64,000 nucleotides of DNA from Salinicola rhizosphaerae (GCF_014652715.1 NZ_BMZI01000004.1:408327-472326), one strand, 5' to 3'. Shown: positions 36,352 to 46,211, counted from the first letter of the stretch. The notes: a model not told the origin generated them from the sequence alone. A program made the numbers and translations.

Positions 36352-37980
36352 ATGAATTCCTCAAGCGTTTATCCGGTTACCGCCGCAAATAGCACTCGGC
36401 AAGAGGCAACGCGGCGTAACCGCACCGCGCCGAGCGAGCGCCGAGAGATGTCACTGCGCCGCCAGCGCTGGATCGGTATCGCCATCCTCTGGGTCATCGT
36501 CGTCGGTATGCTGGTCATCAACGCCTGGCAGATGCGCGACGCGCTGGTCGCGGAGCGCGAGCAGCGTATGGTCACGGCGGTCGACATGGGCGTTTCGCTG
36601 CTTGGCCATTACCAGCAGCTTGCCGCGAACGGCGCGATGCAAGAGGCCGATGCACGGCAGGCCGCCTTCGAAGCGCTGCGCGAGATACGTTTCGAGAACG
36701 ACAGCAACTACGTGTTTGCGTTTGGCGGAGACCTGAAGATCCGGGCGCACCCCAAGCGCGAGCAGGGCCAGGATGTCTCTCAGGCAACGGACCCGACCGG
36801 CAAGCGAATCTTCCCCGCGATGATCGATGCGGCGCGCACCGGGGGTCACGGGTTCGCGGACTACCGTTCCAATTTCGCCCGCGGAGCGGAGTCTCAGCCG
36901 CGCGTTCACGCCTATGTGGCACGGTTCGCGCCTTGGGATCTCTATGTCGCAAGTGGCGTATTCATGGGCGACGTCGATGATCAGGTACTGAGCCAGCTGC
37001 TTCACTCGAGCGTTGTCGGTCTTGTCGCCGGTATGCTTGTGACGCTCGCGTTCTGGTTCATGATCGCCAGAGTGCTGCGGCGTCTGGGCGGTGAACCAGC
37101 CTATGCGGCTGGCGTGGTCGAGCGTATCGCCGCCGGTGATCTGACCGGCAGCATCACGACCTCGAACGGGACACACAGCCTGTTGCGAGATATCCAGCGC
37201 ATGCAGGATGAACTCCAGCAGGCCGTCAGCGAGATCCATGTCTCGAGTTCTGCGGTAGAGCAGGGCGCCGCGGAAATTTCGGCCGGCAATCAGGAGCTCG
37301 CCAGCCGCACCGAAGAGCAGGCGGCGGCGCTGCAGCAGACGTCCTCGAGCATGGAGGAGATGACGGCGACCACGCGTCATAGTGCCGACAACGCGAGCCG
37401 AGCACGCGAACTGGTCGAACGCACCGGCGAGACATCACAGGAAGGACAGGCATCGGTGCTGGCCGCGGTCGAGTCGATGGAAGAGATCCGTCAAAGTGCC
37501 GGCGAGATCACCGAGATCATCGGCCTGATCGACAACATCGCGTTCCAGACCAATATTCTTGCGCTCAATGCCTCAGTGGAGGCTGCGCGCGCCGGCGAGC
37601 ATGGCAAGGGGTTTGCCGTCGTCGCCAGCGAAGTGCGCCAGCTCGCCAATCGCTCGGCCACCGCCGCTCAGGACATCAAGCGGCTGATCGATACCTCCAA
37701 CAGTCAGATCAATGCTGGAGCCGAGCGTGTCGGCGAAGCGAAGTCTCGCATGCAGGAGATCGATGCCCGCATCCGCGAGGTCGACACGATATTCGATGAG
37801 ATCGCCAGCGCTGCGGTAGAGCAGACCGGCGGCATCGAGCAGATCAACGATGCTGTTTCGCAGCTCGACCAGACCACGCAGCAGAATGCCGCGCTCGTCG
37901 AACAGACTTCTGCCATGGCGGATACGCTGAAGGATCGCTCGCAGGCGCTGAGAGACGCCGTGCAGCGCTTCAAGGTCTAG
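36352..37980 (+). CDS. methyl-accepting chemotaxis protein with single Cache sensor
   Basis: A 542-residue chemoreceptor. After a basic N-terminus, TM1 (about residues 42-62) leads to a periplasmic single-Cache domain ([39 protein letters not shown]) and TM2. A HAMP-like region and a long MCP signalling domain with the hairpin tip [36 protein letters not shown] (typical, spanning about residues 390-425) follow. The sCache_2 type commonly senses small organic acids. It is inserted between valS and holC. The ATG at 36352 is one of several in-frame starts. Confidence 0.9.
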   Translation: MNSSSVYPVTAANSTRQEATRRNRTAPSERREMSLRRQRWIGIAILWVIVVGMLVINAWQMRDALVAEREQRMVTAVDMGVSLLGHYQQLAANGAMQEADARQAAFEALREIRFENDSNYVFAFGGDLKIRAHPKREQGQDVSQATDPTGKRIFPAMIDAARTGGHGFADYRSNFARGAESQPRVHAYVARFAPWDLYVASGVFMGDVDDQVLSQLLHSSVVGLVAGMLVTLAFWFMIARVLRRLGGEPAYAAGVVERIAAGDLTGSITTSNGTHSLLRDIQRMQDELQQAVSEIHVSSSAVEQGAAEISAGNQELASRTEEQAAALQQTSSSMEEMTATTRHSADNASRARELVERTGETSQEGQASVLAAVESMEEIRQSAGEITEIIGLIDNIAFQTNILALNASVEAARAGEHGKGFAVVASEVRQLANRSATAAQDIKRLIDTSNSQINAGAERVGEAKSRMQEIDARIREVDTIFDEIASAAVEQTGGIEQINDAVSQLDQTTQQNAALVEQTSAMADTLKDRSQALRDAVQRFKV

Positions 37981-37992
37981 ATCAGGGCTGTT

Positions 37993-39080
37993 GGTGGAAG
38001 CAAGCTCTGCTCGCGAGAGGCTCAACCGCGCATCCTGTTCGCTCGCGATGCTTTCTCCTACGAACCCCTCGAACCGGGTCTTGGTGGGAGCGAGCTTGCT
38101 CGCGAAAGGCTCGATCGCGCGTCCTGTTCGCTCGCGATGCTCCCTCCTACGAACCCCTCGAACCGGGTCTTGGTTGGAGCGGGCTTGCTCGTGAAAGGCT
38201 CAACCGCGCATCCTGTTCGCTCGCGATGCTCCCTCCTACGACCCCCTCGGACCGGTTCTTGGTTGGAGCGAGCTCTGCTCGCGAAAGGCTCAACCGCGAA
38301 TCTTGTTCGTGAGCAAAGCTCCCTCCTACGAACCCCCCGAACCGGTCCTTGGTGGGAGCGAGCTTGCTCGCGAAAGTCCCAACCGCGCATCTTGTTCGCT
38401 CGCGATGCTCCCTTCTACGAACCCCTCGAACCGGGTCTTGGTCGGAGCGAGCTTGCTCGCGAATGGCTCGACCGCGCATCCTGTTCGCTCGCGATGCTCC
38501 CTCCTACAACCCCCTCGGACCGATTCTTGGTGGGAGCGAGCTTACTCGCGAGAGGCCCAACCGGGCATCTTGTTCGTGAGCAAAGCTCCCTCCTACCAAC
38601 CCCTTGGACCGGTTCTTGGTTGGAGCGAGCTTGCTCGCGAAAGGCTCAACCGCGCATCCTGTTCGCTCGCGATGCTCCCTCCTACGAACCCCTCGAACCG
38701 GTCCTTGGTGGGAGCGAGCTTGCTCGCGAAAGGCTCGACCGTGCATCCTGTTCGCTCGCGATGCTCCCTCCTACGAACCCCTCGAACTGGGTCTTGGTTG
38801 GAGCGAGCTTGCTCGTGAAAGGCTCAACCGCGCATCCTGTTCGCTCGCGATGCTCCCTCCTACGAACCCCTCGAACCAGTTCTTGGTTGGAGCGAGCTTG
38901 CTCGCGAAAGGCTCAACCGTGCGTCCTGCTCGTGAGCAAAGCTCCCTCCCACGAACCCCCTCGGACCGGTTCTTGGTAGGAGCGAGCTTGCTCGCGAAAG
39001 GCTCAAGTGCACCCCATTCGCTCGTGATGCTCCCTCCTGCCAGATGCCCCGAGCCGTTAATGTTGGAGGAAGCAAGTCGG
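37993..39080. repeat. REP/BIME-type array, about 12 units of 89 bp
   Basis: A near-uniform 89-bp unit recurs about 12 times (forward arms start near 38083, 38172, 38261, 38351, 38440, 38529, 38618, 38707, 38796, 38885 and 38975, with degenerate copies at 37993 and 39064). Each unit has a forward arm GGAGCGAGCTTGCTCGCGAA and an inverted partner TTCGCTCGCGATGCTCCCTC, separated by about 20 bp. In three units the inverted arm reads GTTCGTGAGCAAAGCTCCCT instead. This is the classic repetitive extragenic palindrome layout of pseudomonad-type REPs. The period is not a multiple of 3, so the long frames running through it are not genes. Confidence 0.93.
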
Positions 39081-39100
39081 TGCAAGGCCGGGCTCGCGTC

Positions 39101-39526
39101 TCACAGCTTGTGCGCCTCGACCGGGTAGCCGCGATCCTTGTAGGTCTGCCAGCAGGCGCGCTTGGTGCGAAGCACGTCCTGGTGCTGGTTGATGATCTCG
39201 GCGACCCGTTCGACGCGAGAGAACCACTCCGGAATCTCGTCGTGCAGGTTGAGCATCGCTTGTACCCCGGGCTCAGGCGTACTCTCCCAGCCGATGGTGA
39301 CCGGCGGTACCGGCGCCACGTCATCGCCGACAACGGCGTGCGGCACGTAGCTCTCCTCGCGGAACGTCCACAGCATCTCGTCCATCTGCCGGGCCATTGC
39401 CTCGTCCTGCGTATGGACGTGCAGACGGTATCCCTTGCGATAGATCGTCTCCGCCAGCCGGCAGGCGAACGCCAGCCGGGCTTCTAACGTGGTGTCCTGG
39501 AGAATGTAGAAATCGATTTTGGTCAT
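39101..39526 (-). CDS. holC: DNA polymerase III chi subunit
   Basis: A 141-residue HolC protein that connects the clamp-loader complex to single-strand-binding protein at the replication fork. Recognisable are the N-terminus MTKIDFYILQDTTLEARLAF, the CRLAETIYRKGYRLHVHTQDE helix-strand unit and ESYVPHAVV. It lies downstream of pepA in many gammaproteobacteria; here ilvE and an SDR gene separate them. The repeat array begins right after its stop codon. Confidence 0.9.
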   Translation of the reverse strand: MTKIDFYILQDTTLEARLAFACRLAETIYRKGYRLHVHTQDEAMARQMDEMLWTFREESYVPHAVVGDDVAPVPPVTIGWESTPEPGVQAMLNLHDEIPEWFSRVERVAEIINQHQDVLRTKRACWQTYKDRGYPVEAHKL

Positions 39527-39681
39527 AAATCCCCTTCGGGGAGCGGTAAGCAGTAAGAGCGGCGCTTCGCGCCGGGAAGCGGGAAGAGAGACGATTTTAG
39601 CTACGAGCTACGAGCCCAAGTTGCGAGCTACCAATGTTACCTGAATCGTCGCCGAGCGAGAGGAATGGGCTGAGGTGAACC

Positions 39682-39922
39682 CGAGCGATTGCGCGAGCTA
39701 GCCTCAGGCAAGGCGAATCCAGCTTAGCGAGCGCAGTTGAGGGGGCTTCAATGAGCATCGCGGAGCTGGATTTAATACAGCCCTGACACTGAGAGAGCCT
39801 GAGACGAACAAGGCTCTCCGGCGCTTCCGAGCGATTGAGCGAGCTAGCCTCAGGCAAGGCGAATCCAGCTAAGCGAGCGCAGTTGAGGGGGGCTTCAATG
39901 AGTATCGCGCAGCTGGATTCAA
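39682..39922. repeat. duplicated 95-bp intergenic element
   Basis: Two near-identical copies, at 39682-39775 and 39828-39922, begin CGAGCGATTG and contain GCGAGCTAGCCTCAGGCAAG and GGCGAATCCAGCT. They differ at only a few positions and by one extra G. The holC-SDR intergenic region (39527-39958, 432 bp) holds nothing else recognisable. Sequence differs from the BIME array, so it is a second repeat family. Confidence 0.85.
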
Positions 39923-39958
39923 CGCCGCCTGGGCGACGCGCAGCCAATCGATGGAGGA

Positions 39959-40702
39959 CTAGACGCCGCCGTCGACATCGACCAGCGCCCCGGTCGTAAA
40001 CCCGGCCTCGGCCAGCCACAGCACGGTGCTGGCGATCTCTTCCGGCTCGCCGATGCGGCCCATCGGAATCACGTCGCCGGCCACGTCGGGCTTGTCCGGA
40101 TTGCCGCCGCTGGCGTGAATGGTGGTGCGGATGACACCGGGACGTACGGTGTTGACGCGGATACCTTCGCCGGCGACCTCTTTCGATAGCCCTTCGGTCA
40201 TCACGTCGATAGCACCCTTGGAAGCGGCGTAGTCAATATATTCGCCGGCGCCGCCGAGATGAGAGGCCGCAGAGCCCACGTTGACGATCGCGCCACCCTT
40301 GCCACCATGCTTCGTCGACATGCGCTTGATCGCTTCGCGCGCGCAGATGAATGGCCCGACCACGTTGATCTTCATCATGCGATCGACACGCTCGAAGCTC
40401 ATCTCGTCGACGCGGCTGATTTGGTCGACCACGCCAGCATTGTTGACCAGCACATCGACCCGACCGAGTTCGCGGTCGACCGTTTCGAACAAGGTAACGA
40501 TGGCAGCCTCGTCGACCACATCCGCCTGCACGGCGATCGCTTGACCGCCGTCGGCTTCGATCTCCGCGACGACCTTGTCGGCTGAGGCCTTGTCGCTACG
40601 GTAATTGACCGCGACGGCGTAACCCTTCTGGGCGGCCACGATGGCGGTGGCAGCGCCGATGCCGCGCCCGGCACCGGTAATGATCATCACTGGCTTCATC
40701 AC
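39959..40702 (-). CDS. SDR-family NAD(P)-dependent oxidoreductase
   Basis: A 247-residue classical short-chain dehydrogenase. Cofactor site TGAGRGIGAATA, NNAGVVDQ, catalytic serine in VNVGSAASHLG, YAASKGAIDVMT (Tyr-x-x-x-Lys) and the C-terminal FTTGALVDVDGGV are all present, so it should be active. Basic residues in place of an acidic residue after the second strand (NYRSDKASA) suggest NADPH. The substrate is unknown; it is downstream of ilvE on the same strand with a terminator between them. Confidence 0.88.
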   Translation of the reverse strand: MMKPVMIITGAGRGIGAATAIVAAQKGYAVAVNYRSDKASADKVVAEIEADGGQAIAVQADVVDEAAIVTLFETVDRELGRVDVLVNNAGVVDQISRVDEMSFERVDRMMKINVVGPFICAREAIKRMSTKHGGKGGAIVNVGSAASHLGGAGEYIDYAASKGAIDVMTEGLSKEVAGEGIRVNTVRPGVIRTTIHASGGNPDKPDVAGDVIPMGRIGEPEEIASTVLWLAEAGFTTGALVDVDGGV

Positions 40703-40773
40703 GAAATCCTTCTATGGATGGCAGACGGGGAAGCGAGCCGGAGCCCTGGCGCCCCGGGTTGGCCCGCAGACGA

Positions 40774-40797
40774 AACGACCGCCGAGTGGCGGTCGTT
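40774..40797 (-). terminator. intrinsic terminator after ilvE
   Basis: AACGACCGCC and GGCGGTCGTT form a perfect 10-bp stem with a GAGT loop. On the minus strand a TTT follows immediately. It lies between ilvE and the downstream SDR gene, so the latter likely has its own promoter. Confidence 0.75.
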
Positions 40798-40832
40798 GGT
40801 GAATCGCGTTACACGCTCAGCGTAGGCCGAAA

Positions 40833-41933
40833 TCAGGCCAGCTGCATGAGCCAGCCGCGGCTGTCTTCGGCGCGGCCATACTGAATGTCCAGCAGGCGCT
40901 TGCGCAGCTTGCCGCTGACGGCCTCGGCGCCGGCTTCCGGCGTGACGATACGGTCTTCCTCGGTCACCAGCTGACCGATCTGCGTGATCACGGCGGCGGT
41001 GCCGCAGGCGAATACCTCGACGATCTCGCCGCTGGCGACGCCATCGCGCCACTCGTCGATGCTGATCGGGCGCTCCTCCGGCGTGAGGCCCTCGTCGCGC
41101 GCCAGTTCCAGAATGGAATCGCGGGTGACGCCTTCGAGAATCGTGCCGGTCAGCGCCGGGGTGACCAACCGGCCATCACGGTAGACGAAGAACAGGTTCA
41201 TGCCGCCGAGTTCTTCGATCCACTTGTTCTCCGCGGCGTCGAGGAAAGCGACCTGATCGCAGCCATGAGCTTCTGCTTCGGCCTGGGCCAGCAGTGACGC
41301 CGCATAGTTGCCGCCACATTTGGCGGCGCCGGTACCGCCGGGCGCGGCGCGGTTATAGTGCTGGGAGAGCCAGATCGACACCGGCTTGCCGCCGCCCTTG
41401 AAATACGAGGCGGCGGGGGAGGCGATCAGATAGTAGTCGACTTCGGCGGCCGGCTTGACGCCGAGCGACTTGCCGTTCCCGATCATGAACGGACGAAGAT
41501 AGAGACTGCACTCCTCGGCGTCGTTCTTCGGCGTCGGCACCCATTCGGCGTCCTGTGCGACTAGCGTCTTGAGCGAGCCGAGGAAGGTCTCGTCGTCGAG
41601 CTCCGGCAGCGCCAGACGACGCGCCGAGGCGCGGAAACGGGCGGCGTTCTTCTCGGGGCGAAAGGTCCAGACGGAGCCATCGGCATGACGGTAAGCCTTG
41701 ATGCCCTCGAAGATTTCCTGGCCGTAGTGCAGCACCGGCGAGGCCGGGTCGATCATGAGCGGGCCGTAGGGCTTCAGCTCGCCGCGCTGCCAGCCCGTCG
41801 CCTTGGTCCAGCGTACGTGTACCATGTGGTCGGTGAAGTAGCGGCCGAAGCCCGGGTTGGCAAGAATCTCGTTACGCAAGGCAGCGTCGAGAGGATTGGC
41901 GGATGGGCGGGCTTCGAAACCTGAGGTGGACAC
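40833..41933 (-). CDS. ilvE: branched-chain amino acid aminotransferase
   Basis: A 366-residue fold-type IV PLP transaminase of the larger (eukaryote/actinobacteria-like, type II) BCAT subgroup. It transfers the amino group for Ile, Leu and Val. PLP lysine lies in GTGAAKCGGNYAASL; the flanking motifs EIFEGIKAYRH, YLRPFMIGNG, EELGGMNLFFVY and FACGTAAVITQIG match. The GTG at 41933 is chosen as start because AGGAGA precedes it by 7 bases; the frame is open to 42062 but without a ribosome binding site. Confidence 0.92.
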   Translation of the reverse strand: MSTSGFEARPSANPLDAALRNEILANPGFGRYFTDHMVHVRWTKATGWQRGELKPYGPLMIDPASPVLHYGQEIFEGIKAYRHADGSVWTFRPEKNAARFRASARRLALPELDDETFLGSLKTLVAQDAEWVPTPKNDAEECSLYLRPFMIGNGKSLGVKPAAEVDYYLIASPAASYFKGGGKPVSIWLSQHYNRAAPGGTGAAKCGGNYAASLLAQAEAEAHGCDQVAFLDAAENKWIEELGGMNLFFVYRDGRLVTPALTGTILEGVTRDSILELARDEGLTPEERPISIDEWRDGVASGEIVEVFACGTAAVITQIGQLVTEEDRIVTPEAGAEAVSGKLRKRLLDIQYGRAEDSRGWLMQLA

Positions 41934-42077
41934 TGCGACTTCTCCTGACAGTCCTTGATGCCTGTCGGACCGAACGCCTTGGCGCGTTCGACAGGCGGTC
42001 GATGACATCGATGGGGCGCTGCACGCACAAACGCGCGGCGGACCGTTTAAATTAGCACGCAAAGCGTTGAGCTGGGT

Positions 42078-42102
42078 AGAGGCGAAGCCGGGCTTCGCCT
42101 CT
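42078..42102. terminator. hairpin downstream of pepA
   Basis: AGAGGCGAAGCC pairs with GGCTTCGCCTCT around a one-base loop, 18 bp beyond the pepA stop on the minus strand. A CTTTT tract follows on the plus strand, not the minus, so its direction of action is ambiguous. Confidence 0.5.
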
Positions 42103-42119
42103 CTTTTCTGCCGCCGTCT

Positions 42120-43637
42120 TCACGCTTCCGTGGTGACCACCCGCTCGCTTTCCCGATCCAGCAGGTAGCGGGTCAGCAGCCCGACCGGGCGGCCGGTAGC
42201 GCCTTTGTCCTTGCCGTGGTTCCAGGCGGTGCCGGCGATATCCAGATGCGCCCAGGGGTAGCTTTCGGCGAAACGCGACAGGAAGCAGGCCGCCGTCACG
42301 GCACCGGCAGGGCGCCCGCCGATGTTGGCGAGATCGGCAAAGTTGGACTCGAGCTGCGCCTGATAGTCGTCCCACAGCGGCATGTGCCAGGCGCGATCCC
42401 AGGCGGTCTCGCCGGCGTCCAGCAGGTCCAGTGCGAGATCGTCGTCGTTGGCGAAAAGCCCGCTGGCATAGTCGCCCAGCGCGATCACGCAGGCGCCGGT
42501 GAGGGTGGCGATATCCACCACGCTGGCTGGCTCGAAGCGCTCGGCATAGGCCAGCGCGTCACACAGCACCAGGCGTCCCTCGGCGTCGGTGTTGAGAATC
42601 TCGACCGTGAGTCCCTTCAGCGTCTTGACGATGTCGCCCGGCTTGATCGCGCGGCCATCCGGCATGTTCTCGGCGCTGGCGACGATGGCGATGACGTTGA
42701 GCTTCGGCTTCAGCGCCAGCACGCTCTGCATGGTGCCGAAGACGCTGGCGGCACCGCACATGTCGAACTTCATCTCGTCCATCGAAGCGCCGGGCTTGAG
42801 CGAGATACCGCCGGTATCGAAGGTGATGCCCTTACCGACGAGAACGTGCGGGGCTTCGTCGGCGTCGTCGGCGCCCTGGTACTTCATCACGATCAGCTTG
42901 GAGGGCTCTTCACTGCCACGGCCGACCGCGAGCAGCGAATGGGCGCCCATGGCTTCGAGTTCCGCCTCGTCGAGAATCTCGGTGGTCATCGCGCCAGCGG
43001 ATTCCTTGGCCATCGTTTCCGCCTGCTTTGCCAGATAGCTCGGCGTGCAGATGTTACCGGGCAGATTGCCGAGCGTACGCGCCAGGTTGACGCCATCGCC
43101 CAGCGCCGCGCCGATACGCGCACCGGCACTGGCGGCATCACTGTGGGCCTGCTCGCCGATCAGCAGCTCGACCTTGGCGAGCTGGGGCAGCGGCGTCTGC
43201 GTCGATTTGCACTCGGTGAAGCGATAGACCGCGCGGGTAGCGGACTCCAGCGTCATCTGCGCGTTCCAGGCGATGTCGCGGTCTTCGATCGTGGCATCGG
43301 TGAACGCCACCGCCACGCTGTCGATCGGCAGTCTGGCCAGCGCCGTGAACGCGGTGTCCAGTGCCTTGCGCAGGGCGCCTTCGTTGAACTTGTCGCGCTT
43401 GCCGAGTCCGACCAGCATCAGGCGTTCGGCAGCCAGGCCGGGCGCGAATGGAACCAACTGGACGTTGGCCAGTTCCGGGCTGAAATCGCCACGCTCCAGG
43501 AGCTGGGCGATCAGACGTTCGCTGGCGTCGTCCAGCTTGGCCGCGGCAGACAGCAGATCGCCATCCTCGAACAAGGGCACCACAAGGCATGCGGTCTCGA
43601 CCTTGGCCGGGTTGACGGTCAGTACGGAAAATTCCAT
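42120..43637 (-). CDS. pepA: leucyl aminopeptidase (PepA)
   Basis: A 505-residue M17 family zinc aminopeptidase. The family signature NTDAEGRLVL is present, with metal-binding Lys/Asp residues in VGKGITFDTGGISLKPGASMDEMKFDMCGA (residues about 265-294) and the LVLCDALAYAERFEP segment. It removes N-terminal Leu and other residues; in E. coli it also binds DNA for recombination and carAB control. It diverges from lptF, which is the conserved pepA/lptFG arrangement of gammaproteobacteria. Confidence 0.96.
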   Translation of the reverse strand: MEFSVLTVNPAKVETACLVVPLFEDGDLLSAAAKLDDASERLIAQLLERGDFSPELANVQLVPFAPGLAAERLMLVGLGKRDKFNEGALRKALDTAFTALARLPIDSVAVAFTDATIEDRDIAWNAQMTLESATRAVYRFTECKSTQTPLPQLAKVELLIGEQAHSDAASAGARIGAALGDGVNLARTLGNLPGNICTPSYLAKQAETMAKESAGAMTTEILDEAELEAMGAHSLLAVGRGSEEPSKLIVMKYQGADDADEAPHVLVGKGITFDTGGISLKPGASMDEMKFDMCGAASVFGTMQSVLALKPKLNVIAIVASAENMPDGRAIKPGDIVKTLKGLTVEILNTDAEGRLVLCDALAYAERFEPASVVDIATLTGACVIALGDYASGLFANDDDLALDLLDAGETAWDRAWHMPLWDDYQAQLESNFADLANIGGRPAGAVTAACFLSRFAESYPWAHLDIAGTAWNHGKDKGATGRPVGLLTRYLLDRESERVVTTEA

Positions 43638-44067
43638 GTCGTCTCCAATGAACGATTGCGATGGCGCTGCGTCTCAGTCTCGCCACCGATGATTCGGCTA
43701 TCGACAAGACAAGCACGCGAGGATTCAGGATAATGGCGCGGGATCGGGTCGGGCGGCAACGGTGGATGACGGCGCGCACCTTCGAAAAGCCGAGCCCCGG
43801 ACATGCGCCGCGACACTGTGATCGCCGTGAGGACACAGTGATCGCCGTGAAGACACAGCGATCGCCGTGAAATGGCCGCCGCGACAGATCGATTCCGCGA
43901 TGCCGTCAGTCTACGCAAAGCCGGCCTGCGTTGCACAAGCCGGGCGCTGATGAGCAAGCCGGGCGCTGGTTAGATAGCGTGTTGACGGGCGCGGTGCCTC
44001 GGGCGGAGGGGCGGCGCGGCAGTCGCGGCGGAAGCCGGCTCAGAGTCGATGTTGTCAGGAGTTGATA
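43638..44067. other. 430-bp divergent pepA/lptF promoter region
   Basis: This region holds the divergent promoters of pepA and lptFG. I see no gene. It contains a triple 20-bp tandem repeat and, near 43936-43970, a short duplication of CAAGCCGGGCGCTG. No other structure is evident. Confidence 0.6.
43812..43871. repeat. three tandem 20-bp repeats between pepA and lptF
   Basis: Copies at 43812-43831, 43832-43851 and 43852-43871 share GACAC(A/T)G(T/C)GATCGCCGTGA, a perfect 20-bp period. They lie about 180 bp upstream of pepA and about 200 bp upstream of lptF. Confidence 0.9.
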
Positions 44068-45147
44068 TTGATCGTATTCCGCTATTTGACGCGAGAAATC
44101 CTGCTGACCATGTCAGCGGTCGCGGGCGTACTGCTGCTGGTCATCATGGGCAGCCGATTCATCCGGTATTTCACCGATGCCGCTCAAGGGGAACTGCCGC
44201 TGAGCGCGCTCGGTACGCTGATGCTCTACCACATGCCCAGCTTTCTCGAGCTGGTGCTTCCGCTGTCTTTCTTCCTCGCCATTCTGCTGGCCTACGGGCA
44301 GCTTTATCTCAACAGCGAGATCACCGTGCTGGTCGCCTGTGGCATGAGCCCCAACCGGCTGTTGCGGGTGACGCTACTGCCGGCGGCGCTGATCGCGATT
44401 CTGGTCGGTGTGTGCAGCCTCTGGCTGACCCCGGCAGGGGCGGCCAACACCGAGCGGCTGATCGATGAGCAGCAGAGCCAGCTAGACTTCTCGCTGCTGA
44501 CGCCAGGGCGTTTCCAGGATTTCGGCAGTGGCCGAACGGCGTTCACGCAGTCGCTCAACGACGACCGTTCGCGGATGGAGAACGTTTTCATCAGCGAACA
44601 GCCGACCAGCGACAACGGTCGAACCCAGCAGGTCATCACGCGGGCCAAGGGCGGCTACCAGACGGTCGACGAAGAGACCGGCAGCCGCTTTCTGGTGCTG
44701 ACCGACGGCGAGCGCTACAGCGTCGACCCCGGTAGTCCGGTCGCCGAGAAGCTCAGCTTCGGTAGCTACGCGGTGCGTCTGGCGGTCGACGATACCGGAG
44801 AAATCGACGACGACAGCGAGCTGATGAGCACGCCGGCCCTGATCGAACAGGGTGACGACGACGCCATGGCGCAGCTGCAGTGGCGGATATCCATGCCGTT
44901 GATGATTCCGATTCTGACGCTGCTGGCGCTGCCGCTCTCGCGCGTCAATCCTCGTCAGGGGCGCTTTGCCAAGCTGCTGCCGGCGCTCTTCCTTCACATC
45001 AGTTATCTCAGCCTGCTGCTGGCGGCGCAGGACGCTATCTCTCGCGGCAGCCTGCCGGCCAGCGTTGGCATGTGGCCGATCCACGTGGTCTATCTGCTGC
45101 TGGGCCTGATTCTGCTGCGCCGCGACCAGACCCGAGGAGGCCGCTGA
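44068..45147 (+). CDS. lptF: LPS export ABC transporter permease LptF
   Basis: A 359-residue inner-membrane permease, part of the LptB2FG complex that extracts lipopolysaccharide and passes it to LptC. Six transmembrane helices are split by a large periplasmic beta-jellyroll (residues about 120-260), and the N-terminus MIVFRYLTREI matches LptF. The TTG at 44068 is used because AGGAG is 6 bases upstream; an in-frame TTG at 44062 has no room for it. Its stop shares a base with the lptG start. Confidence 0.94.
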   Translation: MIVFRYLTREILLTMSAVAGVLLLVIMGSRFIRYFTDAAQGELPLSALGTLMLYHMPSFLELVLPLSFFLAILLAYGQLYLNSEITVLVACGMSPNRLLRVTLLPAALIAILVGVCSLWLTPAGAANTERLIDEQQSQLDFSLLTPGRFQDFGSGRTAFTQSLNDDRSRMENVFISEQPTSDNGRTQQVITRAKGGYQTVDEETGSRFLVLTDGERYSVDPGSPVAEKLSFGSYAVRLAVDDTGEIDDDSELMSTPALIEQGDDDAMAQLQWRISMPLMIPILTLLALPLSRVNPRQGRFAKLLPALFLHISYLSLLLAAQDAISRGSLPASVGMWPIHVVYLLLGLILLRRDQTRGGR

Positions 45148-46211
45148 TGCTGTTCGACCGTCTCGACCGCTACATCACCCGCAATGTGCTGGGCGCGATG
45201 CTCGTCGTCCAGGTCATGGTGCTGGGGCTGGACCTGGTGATCACCTACATCAACGATCTGGGCGATGTCTCTGGCGGCTATACCGCGCTGGACGTGCTGA
45301 TCTATCTGATCATGCGGCTGCCCTGGCGCTTCTACGAATACGCCCCGGTCGCGGTGCTGATCGGCGCGCTGGTCGGCCTCGGCTCGATGGCCTCGAGTAA
45401 CGAACTGACCGTGATGCGGGCCGCCGGACGCTCGCTCGGACGCATTCTGTTGGGCGTGCTCAAGCCGCTGGTTCTGGTCATCCTGGTGACCATGGCGATC
45501 GGCGAGTTCGTCGGCCCGCAGACCGAACAGTACGCCGAAGCGTGGCGGCTGGAGCAGTCCGAAGGCGCGGATGCGGTGCTCTCTCACCGCGGCGGCTGGC
45601 AGCGCGAGGGGGACGATTTCTATCGCTTCGGAACCATCCGCGCCGACGACACGCTGATCAACGTCACCCGCTATCACTTCGACGGCCAACGTCTGGTCGA
45701 TGCCACCCAGGCTGCGCGCGCCGTCTGGGACGGCAAGGCTTGGACACTGGAAGACGTTCGCATCACACACTTCGGTGACAACGGCACGCGCGCCGAAACG
45801 CTGCCGAGCGAGACCTGGAAGACGGACATGACGCCGGCTCAGCTCAATCGACTGCTGCGCCCGCTCGACAGCCAGCCGATGACCAGTCTCTGGGCCTATG
45901 CCAACTATCTGGAAGGGCAGGGGCAGGAAGCCACGCAGCCGCTGCTCTATTTCTGGCAGAAGAGTCTGCTGCCGGTGACGCTGGCGGGGCTGGTGCTGCT
46001 GGCGGCATCGTTCGTCTTCGGGCCGCTGCGCACGGTCGCTGCCGGCACGCGCATCTTCTACGGGGTCATTGTCGGGCTGACCTTCAAATATCTGCAGGAT
46101 CTACTCGGGCCGGCTTCCGTGCTGTTCGGCTTCTCGCCGTCGCTGGCCGTCGCCGTGCCGACCGCAGCCTGCTATCTGTTGGGGTTCTGGCTGCTGCGAC
46201 GCACCGGCTGA
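45147..46211 (+). CDS. lptG: LPS export ABC transporter permease LptG
   Basis: A 354-residue partner of LptF in the LPS extraction complex, with the same arrangement of six helices around a periplasmic domain. The N-terminus MLFDRLDRYITRNVLGAML and C-terminal GVIVGLTFKYLQDLLGPASVLFGFSP are characteristic. The ATG at 45147 lies in a TGATG overlap with lptF, so translation is coupled. AGGAGG lies 8 bases upstream. A strong terminator follows. Confidence 0.95.
   Translation: MLFDRLDRYITRNVLGAMLVVQVMVLGLDLVITYINDLGDVSGGYTALDVLIYLIMRLPWRFYEYAPVAVLIGALVGLGSMASSNELTVMRAAGRSLGRILLGVLKPLVLVILVTMAIGEFVGPQTEQYAEAWRLEQSEGADAVLSHRGGWQREGDDFYRFGTIRADDTLINVTRYHFDGQRLVDATQAARAVWDGKAWTLEDVRITHFGDNGTRAETLPSETWKTDMTPAQLNRLLRPLDSQPMTSLWAYANYLEGQGQEATQPLLYFWQKSLLPVTLAGLVLLAASFVFGPLRTVAAGTRIFYGVIVGLTFKYLQDLLGPASVLFGFSPSLAVAVPTAACYLLGFWLLRRTG

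Noticed and set aside
38137-38979. 280-codon open frame through the repeat array, plus several shorter frames there
   Set aside because: The 89-bp period is not a multiple of three, so the frames exist only because the repeated unit lacks stops in several registers; the predicted peptides are themselves repeat permutations.
42216-43733. 505-codon plus-strand frame opposite pepA
   Set aside because: It is the exact mirror of a fully conserved aminopeptidase; codon use and protein composition are not coding-like.
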